Shown one piece after another: positions 36,571 to 44,088 of a stretch of DNA of 48,534 nt (the first letter of the stretch is position 1; every line of letters begins with the position of its first letter). Position numbers and translations under genes: made by a program. The DNA is taken from NCBI GenBank assembly GCA_910585295.1, contig CAJUDE010000033.1:1-48534 (forward strand), in the 5' to 3' direction. This DNA comes from an uncultured Lachnospiraceae bacterium (GTDB lineage Bacteria > Bacillota > Clostridia > Lachnospirales > Lachnospiraceae). The notes beneath the pieces were generated by a model. That model ran no database searches. It saw nothing but the letters and a program-made list of their open reading frames with translations, and was not told the origin of the DNA.

Positions 36571-36922
36571 AAAATGGGAACCCTCCGCCCATTCCGCCAA
36601 GGCCTCCGGTAATTTTGGACATAGACTGCTGGGACGCTTCTTCTATTTGGCGCAGCGCTTCATTGGTGGCAGCCATAATTAAGTCTTCCAGCATCTCTAT
36701 ATCATCTGGATCAACCACTTCTTCTGAAAGCTTCACTTTTGTGATTTCCTTCTTCCCCGTAATCGTCACCTCTACGGCGCCGCCTCCGGCAGTTGCTGTA
36801 ATTTCTTTCGCTTCCAGCTCTTTTGTAGCTTCTTCCATCTGCTTTTGCATCTTCTGTGCCTGTTTCATAAGGTTATTCATATTGCCGGGCATCCCTCCCG
36901 GAAATCCTCCACGCTTTGCCAT
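36569..36922 (-). CDS. ybaB: YbaB/EbfC family nucleoid-associated protein
   Basis: This 117-residue dimeric DNA-binding protein has a glycine/methionine-rich N-terminus (GGFPGGMPGNMNNLMKQAQKMQKQME), the conserved core VEVTITGKKEITKVKLSEEVVDP and LEDLIMAATNEALRQ, and a Gly/Met-rich tail. It is encoded between dnaX and recR in most Firmicutes. The start follows CAGGAGG. Confidence 0.95.
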   Translation of the reverse strand: MAKRGGFPGGMPGNMNNLMKQAQKMQKQMEEATKELEAKEITATAGGGAVEVTITGKKEITKVKLSEEVVDPDDIEMLEDLIMAATNEALRQIEEASQQSMSKITGGLGGMGGGFPF

Positions 36923-36973
36923 CTGTATTTCCTCCTGATATTCTAATGTCTTGCACCTGTACAGCCCAAGAAG

Positions 36974-38572
36974 TTATTCGTCCTCAATGGTTATTTCCAT
37001 ATTTATTATTTTCCCAAGGTCCACGAAAGATTCCTCGAACGGCCGCCCATTTTCATTCCTTTGGATTTTGATTTCTATTTCCTTGCCAGTTTTCTCGGCT
37101 ATTATCTCCGCCAATTCCTGTATATGGGCTTCTGTATTTACAAACGACTCCGCCACTTCATCATCCAGGACAATCAAAAGCTGCCCGTCCCCTGCCAGGC
37201 TCAAATGCGCCAGCTTCAGGTAATTCCTTAAGCCCCCAGACAGCCCTTCAATAATAGAGCGCCAATTTTTGACCACTTGCCTGACGTCCTCTGGGATTGC
37301 TTTGGGAAGGCGCCTCCCTTCCTCGGCGGCGCCATGCCCCTTAGCCCCCTTAGGGGCTATGCCATCCCCGCTGGCTTCCTCCTCTGGCTGCCTCTGGCTG
37401 GCTGCCTGCACAAAGGCTCCCTGCTCTAATTTCTGTTCTAGTTGGGCAACCCTCTGGGCTAAGGAGCCATAATCCTGCTCCATTTCAGGCTTGCAGAGCT
37501 TAATCAGCGCAATTTCTATCATGACCCGTTTCTGGGCTGCATAACGGATCTGGTTGGACAATTCTGAGAAAATGCGGATATAACGCATTAATTGCTCCCC
37601 TTTTGCCAGCTTCGCCTCTTCTTTCAGCAGCAAAAGGTTCTCGCTTGAAATATCCAGCACATTTTCCATATTATCAGAACTTTGCAGCAAAAGCAAATTC
37701 CTCAGGTACCAGGTGAAGTCCACCACAAACTGCCCTGGCTCCCGCCCTTGGACCACCAGCTCTTCCAGCAAAGCGGCGGCGCCAGGCACATCCTGCCTTA
37801 GCACCGTGCGCAGCATCTTAGAGAATACCTCTGTATCCACAGCCCCCAGCACATCCAGCACCCGGTCATACGTGAGCTTTTGCCCCAGATAAAAAGCAAT
37901 GCATTGGTCTAACAAGCTTAATGCGTCACGCATGGAGCCATCCGCCGCCTTCGCAATATAGCGGATGGCCCTCTCTTCTGCTTCCACCTGTTCCTTGCCC
38001 ATCAGCTCCGCTAAGCGGCTTGAGATCTCATCTATAGAAATCCTTTTAAAATCGTACCTCTGGCAGCGGGAAAGTATGGTGATTGGTATCTTATGCGCTT
38101 CTGTCGTCGCCAAGATAAAAATCACGTAAGCCGGCGGCTCCTCCAATGTTTTCAGCAGCGCATTGAACGCCCCTATGGACAGCATATGCACTTCATCTAT
38201 AATATAGACTTTATATTTGCCCTGGGCAGGTGAATATGCCACTTCCTCACGGATTTCCCGGATATTGTCCACGCCGTTATTGGAAGCGGCGTCAATCTCT
38301 ATCACATTCATAGAGCCGCCCGCGGCAATTGCCAGGCAGGACCTGCATTCCCCGCAGGGGCTTCCCCCCACGGGACGCTCACAGTTTGCCGCCTTCGCAA
38401 ATATTTTGGCAATCGTAGTTTTCCCAGTCCCCCTTGTCCCACAAAACAGGTAGGCATGCCCTATCCTGTCTGCCTGGATCTGGTTTTTTAAAGTTGTTAC
38501 AATATGCTCCTGCCCGCGGACGTCCTCAAACTCCTGGGGGCGGAACTTACGGTACAACGCAGTATATGACAT
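36974..38572 (-). CDS. dnaX: DNA polymerase III subunits gamma/tau
   Basis: This 532-residue clamp-loader ATPase has Walker A GTRGTGKTT near residue 45, a four-cysteine zinc module (C-ER to CLAI, about 64-79), Walker B VYIIDEVHML near 125 and sensor LATTEAHKIPITILSRCQRY near 155. The C-terminal third is tau-like, with a linker rich in Gln/Glu and a final domain (IIEGLSGGLRNYLKLAHLSLAGDGQLLIVLDDEV). It starts 2 bases after the pfkA stop, so it is translationally coupled to a glycolytic gene. Confidence 0.97.
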   Translation of the reverse strand: MSYTALYRKFRPQEFEDVRGQEHIVTTLKNQIQADRIGHAYLFCGTRGTGKTTIAKIFAKAANCERPVGGSPCGECRSCLAIAAGGSMNVIEIDAASNNGVDNIREIREEVAYSPAQGKYKVYIIDEVHMLSIGAFNALLKTLEEPPAYVIFILATTEAHKIPITILSRCQRYDFKRISIDEISSRLAELMGKEQVEAEERAIRYIAKAADGSMRDALSLLDQCIAFYLGQKLTYDRVLDVLGAVDTEVFSKMLRTVLRQDVPGAAALLEELVVQGREPGQFVVDFTWYLRNLLLLQSSDNMENVLDISSENLLLLKEEAKLAKGEQLMRYIRIFSELSNQIRYAAQKRVMIEIALIKLCKPEMEQDYGSLAQRVAQLEQKLEQGAFVQAASQRQPEEEASGDGIAPKGAKGHGAAEEGRRLPKAIPEDVRQVVKNWRSIIEGLSGGLRNYLKLAHLSLAGDGQLLIVLDDEVAESFVNTEAHIQELAEIIAEKTGKEIEIKIQRNENGRPFEESFVDLGKIINMEITIEDE

Positions 38573-38574
38573 AT

Positions 38575-39648
38575 TTAGTCCCCAAAGCTTATGCCGATTA
38601 ATTTTGCTTCTTTTATAATCTTAGAATCCGGCTCTACCATCTTAAGCTTGCCTGCCACTTCTTCCAGAGGCACTTTCTTGGTATTCCCATTGAGCATAGC
38701 CACCATATAGCCGTAATCCTCTTTCAAAATCAAGTTGGCAGCCGCAGCCCCAAGCCTGGTGCATAGCACACGGTCATATGGGCATGGGCTTCCGCCTCTT
38801 TGTGTATGCCCTGGGACAGTCACCCGCACTTCGCTTCCAATCTTCTCCTCAATGCGCGCCGCCACCTCATAGGAAACAGACGGGTATTTGCTGTTCTTTT
38901 TCTTCTCTTTCAGTTCTTTCTTGGACAAAGCAGCGTCTTCCTTGGAAATAGCCCCCTCGGCAACCGCCAGTATCGTGAACCCTTTCCCAGCCTTGTTCCT
39001 CCCTGCAATTGCAGAGACAACTTTATCGATATCATAGGGGATTTCTGGCAGCAGGATAATGTCGGCGCCGCCTGCAATCCCTGCATACAACGTCAGCCAT
39101 CCAACCTTATGCCCCATAACCTCCACAATAAATACCCGGTTGTGGGAAGCAGCCGTCGTATGGATGCAGTCAATGGCCTCTGTAGCAATATTGATGGCGC
39201 TCTGGAACCCAAAGGTCACGTCTGTGCCATAGATGTCATTGTCAATTGTTTTGGGGAGATGGATAATGTTAAGCCCCTCTTCCCTGAGCAGGTTTGCCGT
39301 TTTCTGGGTGCCGTTCCCACCTAAAATCACCAGGCAGTCCAGGCGCAGCTTATAGTATGTCTGCTTCATCGCCTCTACCTTATCCAGCCCTTTTTCATCC
39401 GGCACGCGCATCATCTTAAACGGCTGCCTGGAAGTCCCAAGGATTGTCCCGCCTTTGGTAAGGATCCCTGAAAAATCAGAACCGGTAAGCAGACGGTAAT
39501 TTCCATATATAAGCCCTTTGTAGCCTTCATAGAACCCATACACTTCCAAATCTTCTACATTCTTGCTTAATCCCTTCACTACTCCGCGCATTGCCGCATT
39601 CAATGCCTGGCAATCGCCTCCGCTTGTCAACATTCCTATTCTTTTCAT
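38575..39648 (-). CDS. pfkA: 6-phosphofructokinase
   Basis: This enzyme phosphorylates fructose 6-phosphate to the 1,6-bisphosphate in glycolysis. Motifs: the LTSGGDCQALNAAMRG nucleotide loop, catalytic TIDNDIYGTD, substrate-binding EVMGHKVGW and PEIPYD. At the phosphoryl-donor site it reads GGNGT and LPKTIDND: Gly at the position typical of ATP enzymes, but Lys before TIDND as in pyrophosphate enzymes, and Asn for the usual Asp. The donor is therefore uncertain, with ATP the likelier. The ATG at 39648 (MKRIGMLTSGG) is preferred to one 12 bases upstream because GGAG stands 4-5 bases before it. Confidence 0.93.
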   Translation of the reverse strand: MKRIGMLTSGGDCQALNAAMRGVVKGLSKNVEDLEVYGFYEGYKGLIYGNYRLLTGSDFSGILTKGGTILGTSRQPFKMMRVPDEKGLDKVEAMKQTYYKLRLDCLVILGGNGTQKTANLLREEGLNIIHLPKTIDNDIYGTDVTFGFQSAINIATEAIDCIHTTAASHNRVFIVEVMGHKVGWLTLYAGIAGGADIILLPEIPYDIDKVVSAIAGRNKAGKGFTILAVAEGAISKEDAALSKKELKEKKKNSKYPSVSYEVAARIEEKIGSEVRVTVPGHTQRGGSPCPYDRVLCTRLGAAAANLILKEDYGYMVAMLNGNTKKVPLEEVAGKLKMVEPDSKIIKEAKLIGISFGD

Positions 39649-39746
39649 CGTTCTCCACATCCTTTACAATTGTTCCATCACCTGGTACCAAATTTTATTT
39701 CCCAAAAACATCTTATGTTACTGCGTACCCTGCGGCCAGCAACAAT

Positions 39747-39775
39747 ATTATATCTCATAATTTTACCAGCTACAA
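39747..39775 (-). promoter_or_regulatory. Sigma-A promoter of pfkA-dnaX-ybaB-recR
   Basis: On the minus strand, TTGTAG (39770-39775) and a perfect TATAAT (39747-39752) are 17 bases apart, about 100 bases before the pfkA ATG. The leader contains a 7-base hairpin, GTTGCTG with CAGTAAC. Confidence 0.7.
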
Positions 39776-39785
39776 GATTTTTCAT

Positions 39786-39813
39786 TTGCATTTCTGAAAA
39801 TATTTGTTATAAT
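39786..39813 (+). promoter_or_regulatory. Promoter of the tRNA-Ser gene
   Basis: TTGCAT (39786-39791) and TATAAT (39808-39813) are 16 bases apart and end 11 bases before the mature tRNA 5' end. Confidence 0.7.
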
Positions 39814-39824
39814 GTTTTTATTCA

Positions 39825-39913
39825 GGAGGAGTACCCAAGTGGCTGAAGGGTCTGGCTTCGAACACCAGTAGGCCGGTAGTCCCGGCGCGGGGGTTCAAAT
39901 CCCCCCTCCTCCG
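39825..39913 (+). tRNA. tRNA-Ser (CGA)
   Basis: This 89-base class II tRNA has the acceptor stem GGAGGAG/CTCCTCC with discriminator G, D stem CCC/GGG, long variable arm GCCGG/CCGGC and T arm GGGGG-TTCAAAT-CCCCC. The anticodon CGA (39859-39861) reads UCG. The top pair of the anticodon stem (31-39) is a C-A mismatch. The 3' CCA is not encoded. Confidence 0.95.
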
Positions 39914-39921
39914 TTATATGG

Positions 39922-39946
39922 AAGCGCTGGTTCCCAGCGCTTTTTT
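39922..39946 (+). terminator. Terminator of tRNA-Ser
   Basis: Perfect stem AAGCGCTGG-TTC-CCAGCGCTT followed by a T-run. Confidence 0.92.
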
Positions 39947-40208
39947 ATATTGCTTGCTAAAATGCTCCAGTCAGCTTGTAGTGATGGAACGCCAATACGC
40001 AATTATCTTGACGATGGCGTTTATTGCCCCAAAGCCCCACGCCAAAACGAGAAAAATCCTTGCCGGCCGCAAACTTTTGGGTTTCCCCGCCTGTCCGCTA
40101 ACTGCAAAGATTTTTCCCCGAGCTATAACTATTTGTCGAGAGTATGTTAACCCCTTACCAAATACCCCTGGCATATATTTTACCTTCCTTTGCACCAGAT
40201 AGCCATGG

Positions 40209-40285
40209 ACTTTGAGGAAAATTTTAATATTTATTTAAGAATTTATTAAGCCCAATGGGGGAAATGTCAGATTTTTCCTCAAAGT
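40209..40285. repeat. Spaced inverted repeat in the gap after tRNA-Ser
   Basis: ACTTTGAGGAAAAT (40209-40222) is mirrored as ATTTTTCCTCAAAGT (40271-40285), about 14 paired bases 48 bases apart, around an AT-rich centre. It could be a pair of regulator sites or a stem in RNA. The remaining stretch, 39947-40375, holds no convincing gene; a 74-codon minus-strand frame there has no ribosome site or recognisable motif. Confidence 0.45.
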
Positions 40286-40375
40286 ATATGGATTTTGCCC
40301 TGGCATAATGGTATGCTGTTGCCATACTTATGGAACATCATGATCTATCTTCGTGTGAAGGAGGCAAAACCTGCC

Positions 40376-40411
40376 ATGGCATACTTTGACGACCTTATAG
40401 AATATTACTGA
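40376..40411 (+). CDS. Possible 11-residue peptide gene, convergent with the HTH regulator
   Basis: AAGGAGG (40358-40364) stands 11 bases before an ATG that encodes MAYFDDLIEYY and stops, overlapping the last 17 bases of the regulator gene on the other strand. Short peptide genes that converge on Rgg/PlcR-like regulators can encode their inducing pheromones. The peptide lacks an export signal, and no strong promoter was found, so this is speculative. Confidence 0.25.
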   Translation: MAYFDDLIEYY

Positions 40412-41315
40412 CTTTATCCAGCCAAGTTTCTTTTAAGTAAACCCTCAGCCGTTCGCATTGCTTTTCATTGCCCAACGCATAGAAGGCGCAATACCCTTTA
40501 AGCAAAGATTCCCTCGCCCGTTTCCCTTCCCCAAGCTCCAATAGGGACAGCCCTTTATTTATCAGGAATTTAGGGAACAGGCAGAACCGGTTGTTTTCCT
40601 TGCTCATAACAATCCCCTGGTCACATAGCTCCACCGCGTCAGCATATAGTTTCTTGTCCATCAGCAAATTGGACAAATTAAATAAGAGCATCGGGTATTT
40701 CCGCGCTTTCTCCACCTGGTCTATCATATGTGTATCCATGTAGCCTTTCAGCCCTTTCAATATCTCTATCGCTTCTTCCTGCCTGCCCAGCTTCCTGTAA
40801 CCCCTTGCGATATTAATTAGGATCACAATCTCATTGTAAGTCAGAAGCCCCTTCAAAATTACATCCATCTCAATCCCGTTAGGCTTTGTCATCCGCAGCG
40901 TATCCTCCAGTTCCTCGATCCAATGCTCCCAATCCCGGTCTTTCTGCTGCTGTAGGATAATCCTGGTAAACCTGCAGTATTGGGAATTCAAGATATCCCC
41001 TTTTGTAATTGTACTTTCAAACTTGTCGATTAACTCTTCTAAACCTTCATACTCGTAGTTAGTAATTTTCTGTACAATTTGGTTGCAAACCTCCACCTGC
41101 TGCATCTCTTCTTTGCTGGAATACTGTAAAAATACCTCCCGGCAGCCAAGCCGCTGGGTAAATGCCTCCACGGTCTTTCTGTTTGGCATCCGGGTCCCAT
41201 TTTCAATCTTGGACAAATTGCCCACAGAACAGATGCCAAAACAAAGCTCCTCTTGGGAATACCCACGCTCCACCCTCATATCGTGGATATAATTTCCAAT
41301 TTCGTACACCGCCAT
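40395..41315 (-). CDS. Helix-turn-helix (XRE) regulator with TPR-like C-terminal domain, Rgg/PlcR-like
   Basis: This 306-residue protein has an N-terminal HTH at about residues 5-60 (IGNYIHDMRVERGYSQEELCFGICSVGNLSKIENGTRMPNRKT) followed by about 240 residues of helical tandem repeats with TPR-like pairs (ARGYRKLGRQEEAIEILKGL, LLMDKKLYADAVELCDQGI, GLSLLELGEGKRARESLLKGY). That architecture belongs to the RRNPP superfamily, many of which sense small peptides. Its promoter lies at 41361-41389. Possible partners are the tiny convergent frame at its 3' end or the divergent lipoprotein at 41530. Confidence 0.85.
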   Translation of the reverse strand: MAVYEIGNYIHDMRVERGYSQEELCFGICSVGNLSKIENGTRMPNRKTVEAFTQRLGCREVFLQYSSKEEMQQVEVCNQIVQKITNYEYEGLEELIDKFESTITKGDILNSQYCRFTRIILQQQKDRDWEHWIEELEDTLRMTKPNGIEMDVILKGLLTYNEIVILINIARGYRKLGRQEEAIEILKGLKGYMDTHMIDQVEKARKYPMLLFNLSNLLMDKKLYADAVELCDQGIVMSKENNRFCLFPKFLINKGLSLLELGEGKRARESLLKGYCAFYALGNEKQCERLRVYLKETWLDKVSNIL

Positions 41316-41360
41316 ACTTAATCACTTCCCTGCTTTATCTACTCTCCCCATTGCCTGTAC

Positions 41361-41389
41361 ATTATAAGGCAATTATTTTTCTTTGTCCA
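41361..41389 (-). promoter_or_regulatory. Sigma-A promoter of the HTH-TPR regulator
   Basis: On the minus strand, TGGACA (41384-41389) and TATAAT (41361-41366) are 17 bases apart, about 45 bases before the start codon. Confidence 0.7.
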
Positions 41390-41467
41390 CGAAATCCGCA
41401 ATTCTCCAATTTTCTGGCACGCCGAAACCCTTTCGCTTCAACTGCCGCATATAGGCTCCGCTTTTTC

Positions 41468-41496
41468 TTGCCTTTTGTTTTATTTGCATTTATAAT
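41468..41496 (+). promoter_or_regulatory. Sigma-A promoter of the lipoprotein gene
   Basis: TTGCCT (41468-41473) and TATAAT (41491-41496) are 17 bases apart, about 33 bases before the ATG at 41530. Confidence 0.7.
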
Positions 41497-41529
41497 AAAG
41501 AAAATTTATCAAATAAGGAAGGATTCCCT

Positions 41530-42168
41530 ATGAAGAAATATTTTTCCATCTTATGCTGCAGTATCTTATGCATGATATTTTTTACCAGTTGCAATGAACC
41601 GAAAAAAAATGCCGCAGATTCTATAAAAGCAATTTATGAATTGTATATCCTAGACGATACAGAGGGAATTACCGCTTTAGGGATGGCTGAAGAAGATATA
41701 AATGCCGCCCGCAAGACCTATGATGAATCACTTAGAGAAACCATCCGCGCCAAATTCTCCGCCAGCGGCCAGGAAATAGAGGAAGCTGTATTGGATGAAC
41801 TGTGCGAAGCAAGGAAAGAAGCCCTCTCAAAAATGAGCGCCACTGTAGAAATAATTTCAGAAGCGCATGGAAAGGCGACTGTTGTTGTGCATACCACTTA
41901 TTTTGACGAAATTGGCCTGGATGCGGACGCTTTTTACGATGCCCGGGAAATTGCCCAGCAGAATACCTTCCCCTCTGTGAAGGAGCAGCAGGTATTCCTT
42001 ATGGACATCTATAGCCAGAATTTAATTGACGCTTACCAGAACGTGGCCCCTTCGGAAAAAACAACGGACATTACTGTGGAATGCGTGGTGCAAGACCACA
42101 CCTGGGTCCCTGCCAATATGTCTTCTTTTGGCTCCGACCTTGCCCTTGCAATCGCCGGGCGGAAATAA
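41530..42168 (+). CDS. Lipoprotein of unknown function
   Basis: This 212-residue protein has a lipoprotein signal peptide: MKKYFSILCCSILCMIFFTSC, with the lipobox FTSC and Cys21 as the lipidated residue. The mature part is acidic and helical at first (KAIYELYILDDTEGITALGMAEEDINAARKTYDES) and then beta-rich (ATVEIISEAHGKATVVVHTTY). It resembles small clostridial lipoproteins of the DUF5105 kind but no catalytic motif is seen. It is anchored on the outer face of the membrane. The start follows AAGGAAGG. It is divergent from the HTH-TPR regulator. Confidence 0.85.
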   Translation: MKKYFSILCCSILCMIFFTSCNEPKKNAADSIKAIYELYILDDTEGITALGMAEEDINAARKTYDESLRETIRAKFSASGQEIEEAVLDELCEARKEALSKMSATVEIISEAHGKATVVVHTTYFDEIGLDADAFYDAREIAQQNTFPSVKEQQVFLMDIYSQNLIDAYQNVAPSEKTTDITVECVVQDHTWVPANMSSFGSDLALAIAGRK

Positions 42169-42188
42169 TCCAACAAAAGATGCATAAT

Positions 42189-42228
42189 TCCCACAGAACT
42201 TAAATAAGATGTAAAAAGTTTTGTGGGA
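42189..42228 (+). promoter_or_regulatory. Hairpin covering the ribosome site of the DUF6128-like gene
   Basis: CCCACAGAAC (42190-42199) pairs completely with GTTTTGTGGG (42218-42227), one G-U pair included, and the outer T-A extends it to 42189/42228. The loop is 18 bases. The right arm includes most of the GGGAG ribosome site that serves the ATG at 42238, so the fold would hide it. Confidence 0.45.
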
Positions 42229-42237
42229 GTGCAAATA

Positions 42238-43317
42238 ATGTCTGAATTTCATCGAATGGTCACTTATCTTTATTTATATGAGCGTGGGGCCAAACGCCAC
42301 AACGTTGGCTTCGCCAAAATTGAAAAAAGGGACAGCCAATGCTTAATTGAAATACATATGAAAAACACCGGACACAGCATCCCTTCTGCTCCGGTGTATT
42401 TCTATGCCAGGCGCCAGCAAAAGCTGCCTGGCATCTTATTAGGGAACATGGGGCTTTCCCGTGGAAATGGCGATTTCAAGGTAATCCTAAAAGGGGAGCC
42501 GCTGGCAGGCAGCAGCTATTCTTTAGACGATGTCAAAGGCATCTATATCCCCTTGTCAGAGGAAATTATGTTTGTCAGCCATTGGGACGACAACGAATTT
42601 ATCAGGGATGATTTTATTGAGCCGCGAATAGAAACCTCCCAAACCGGAGGCTCCCAGGACGCGCCAAGCCCCGAACAGTCCCTGCAAAACCGCCCTTTGG
42701 AAAAAGAAGCCCCAGAACAAAACCAAACGGAGCGAATGCAGGCCAAACATAAAACGCCTAAACCGTCAGAAGAGCCGCCCTCCATGCAGGCAGGGAAAGG
42801 CGCAGGCCAGCCTCCTGCACCGCAAGAGGACGCCGCCCCTTCCCCAGCCGCCGACCTCAAAGCCGCGGAAGCTGCGCCAAAGCAATTGGAGCAAACCAGC
42901 CGCAAAAACCCATTCCCGCCCCAAATGGCCCAAAAGCCGGAACCATTGCCTGAAAACTGGGCGCAGAAATGGGCGTTTATCCTGGAAAATTTTCCAGTCA
43001 TGACTCCTTTTGCAGGGGATGAGTCCACAGTGTGCGTGCGTTTTGAATTAAAAGATATCCGCCTTCTGCCTAGGCAGCACTGGTATCTTGGAAACAACAG
43101 CTTCTTACTCCATGGCTTTTTCAATTACCGTTACCTAATTCTTGGCTGTAGGGAAATTTCTGGAAAAAAACGTTGGTTTATCGGCATTCCAGGCGTATAC
43201 CAAAACCCAGAACGGGTAATGGCGACCCTTTTCGGGTTCCCAGAATTCCGAAATGAGAAATCCGCCCCCATCAACACAGGGGAATTTGGTTATTGGTACC
43301 GTTATCTGAATGAGTAA
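42238..43317 (+). CDS. DUF6128-like protein
   Basis: This 359-residue protein has an N-terminal beta-rich domain of about 130 residues (FHRMVTYLYLYERGAKRHNVGFAKIEKRDSQCLIEIHMK) typical of the Lachnospiraceae DUF6128 family, a disordered Pro/Glu/Ala/Gln-rich linker (about 140-235), and a C-terminal domain with LENFPVMTPFAGDESTVCVRFELKDIRLLP and a GCREISGKKRWFIGIPGVY segment. No signal peptide is seen. Function unknown. An alternative GTG at 42223 lies within the hairpin, and GGGAG is best placed for the ATG at 42238. Its 3' end overlaps the convergent acetyltransferase by 47 bases. Confidence 0.8.
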   Translation: MSEFHRMVTYLYLYERGAKRHNVGFAKIEKRDSQCLIEIHMKNTGHSIPSAPVYFYARRQQKLPGILLGNMGLSRGNGDFKVILKGEPLAGSSYSLDDVKGIYIPLSEEIMFVSHWDDNEFIRDDFIEPRIETSQTGGSQDAPSPEQSLQNRPLEKEAPEQNQTERMQAKHKTPKPSEEPPSMQAGKGAGQPPAPQEDAAPSPAADLKAAEAAPKQLEQTSRKNPFPPQMAQKPEPLPENWAQKWAFILENFPVMTPFAGDESTVCVRFELKDIRLLPRQHWYLGNNSFLLHGFFNYRYLILGCREISGKKRWFIGIPGVYQNPERVMATLFGFPEFRNEKSAPINTGEFGYWYRYLNE

Positions 43318-43873
43318 GTAACCCACCCGCAAGCAGAGCGTACAGTTCATGGTCCTTCCAAACGCCATGGAGCTTGACGTTCTGCTTTTTTATCCCTTCT
43401 AGCTGAAAGCCCATGCCCTTTAACAGCCTTTGGGACAGCATATTCCCTGGCAGCACATATGCCTCAATCCGATGCAGCTTCACCTCTTCAAACATAACCT
43501 GTATGCTCTTAGAAATGCTCTCCCTGGCATACCCCCTGCCCCAATACTTGACATCGAATTTGTACCCCATTTCACAAGACTGGTAAAACCCCCGCTTAAT
43601 GTCATGGAAGGATATTGTCCCAACTATTTTATCTGGACGCCCCTGCTCATGAACCCAAAACCGGAAGGCAGACTGTTTTACAGCCAGATTATATTCACAT
43701 TGGAGAAGCATCCTCTGAAATGGCTCCGTATAAAATTGCTGGGGCCTGTCTGTCTCATACTCCTCAAACACTTCCTGATTGTCCAGGTAGAACTGCAGGA
43801 CCATATCCGCCGCCGCTTCGGTAAGGATTTTCAATTCTAACCGTTGTGTCTGATATGCCATATTCATTTTCAT
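43271..43873 (-). CDS. GNAT family N-acetyltransferase (RimJ/RimL type)
   Basis: This 200-residue protein has the GNAT acetyl-CoA core: TQRLELKIL at the start, IVGTISFHDIKRG, YKFDVKYWGRGYARESISKSIQVMF (the R/Q-x-x-G-x-G/A loop is GRGYA) and LHRIEAYVLPGNMLSQRLLKGMGFQLEG near the end. RimJ/RimL-like members acetylate protein N-termini or small amines; the target is unknown here. The ATG at 43873 follows GGGGGTGG. The last 47 bases overlap the convergent DUF6128-like gene. Confidence 0.9.
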   Translation of the reverse strand: MKMNMAYQTQRLELKILTEAAADMVLQFYLDNQEVFEEYETDRPQQFYTEPFQRMLLQCEYNLAVKQSAFRFWVHEQGRPDKIVGTISFHDIKRGFYQSCEMGYKFDVKYWGRGYARESISKSIQVMFEEVKLHRIEAYVLPGNMLSQRLLKGMGFQLEGIKKQNVKLHGVWKDHELYALLAGGLLTHSDNGTNNQIPLC

Positions 43874-43898
43874 AACCACCCCCGTTTCTTTTATGGTA

Positions 43899-44052
43899 TA
43901 ATGCCGTTAGGCATTATACGCGCCGCAGTGCGCATAGGCTGCCAGCTTTTTGATTGCGAAGCAATCATGGCTTAATGCCGTTAGGCATTATACGCGCCGC
44001 AGTGCGCATAGGCTGCCAGCTTTTTGATTGCGAAGCAATCATGGCTTAATGC
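43899..44052. repeat. 74-bp tandem duplication rich in hairpins
   Basis: Two identical 74-base units (43899-43972, 43973-44046) and the first 6 bases of a third stand between the GNAT and tadA genes. Each unit carries AATGCC-GTTA-GGCATT, a GCGC-rich imperfect palindrome and GATTGC-GAA-GCAATC. The perfect identity of the copies points to recent duplication. Confidence 0.9.
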
Positions 44053-44088
44053 TTTTTATAACTATACCACAAAATAACAGGAGTGCCT

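Noticed and set aside
39971..40195. Minus-strand 74-codon frame after tRNA-Ser
   Set aside because: No ribosome site, no domain, and atypical composition; treated as non-coding gap.
39825..40394. Integrated element at tRNA-Ser
   Set aside because: No integrase, no duplicated tRNA 3' end was found in the following sequence, and the tRNA has its own terminator.
42223..42238. GTG at 42223 as start of the DUF6128-like gene
   Set aside because: It lies inside the hairpin and has no ribosome site; GGGAG is correctly spaced for the ATG at 42238.
42543..43124. Minus-strand 193-codon frame opposite the DUF6128-like gene
   Set aside because: Low-complexity Ser/Ala/Gly composition arises from the proline-rich linker on the other strand.
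43899..44052. CRISPR array
   Set aside because: Only two copies of a 74-base unit directly abutting, with no spacers and no cas genes.
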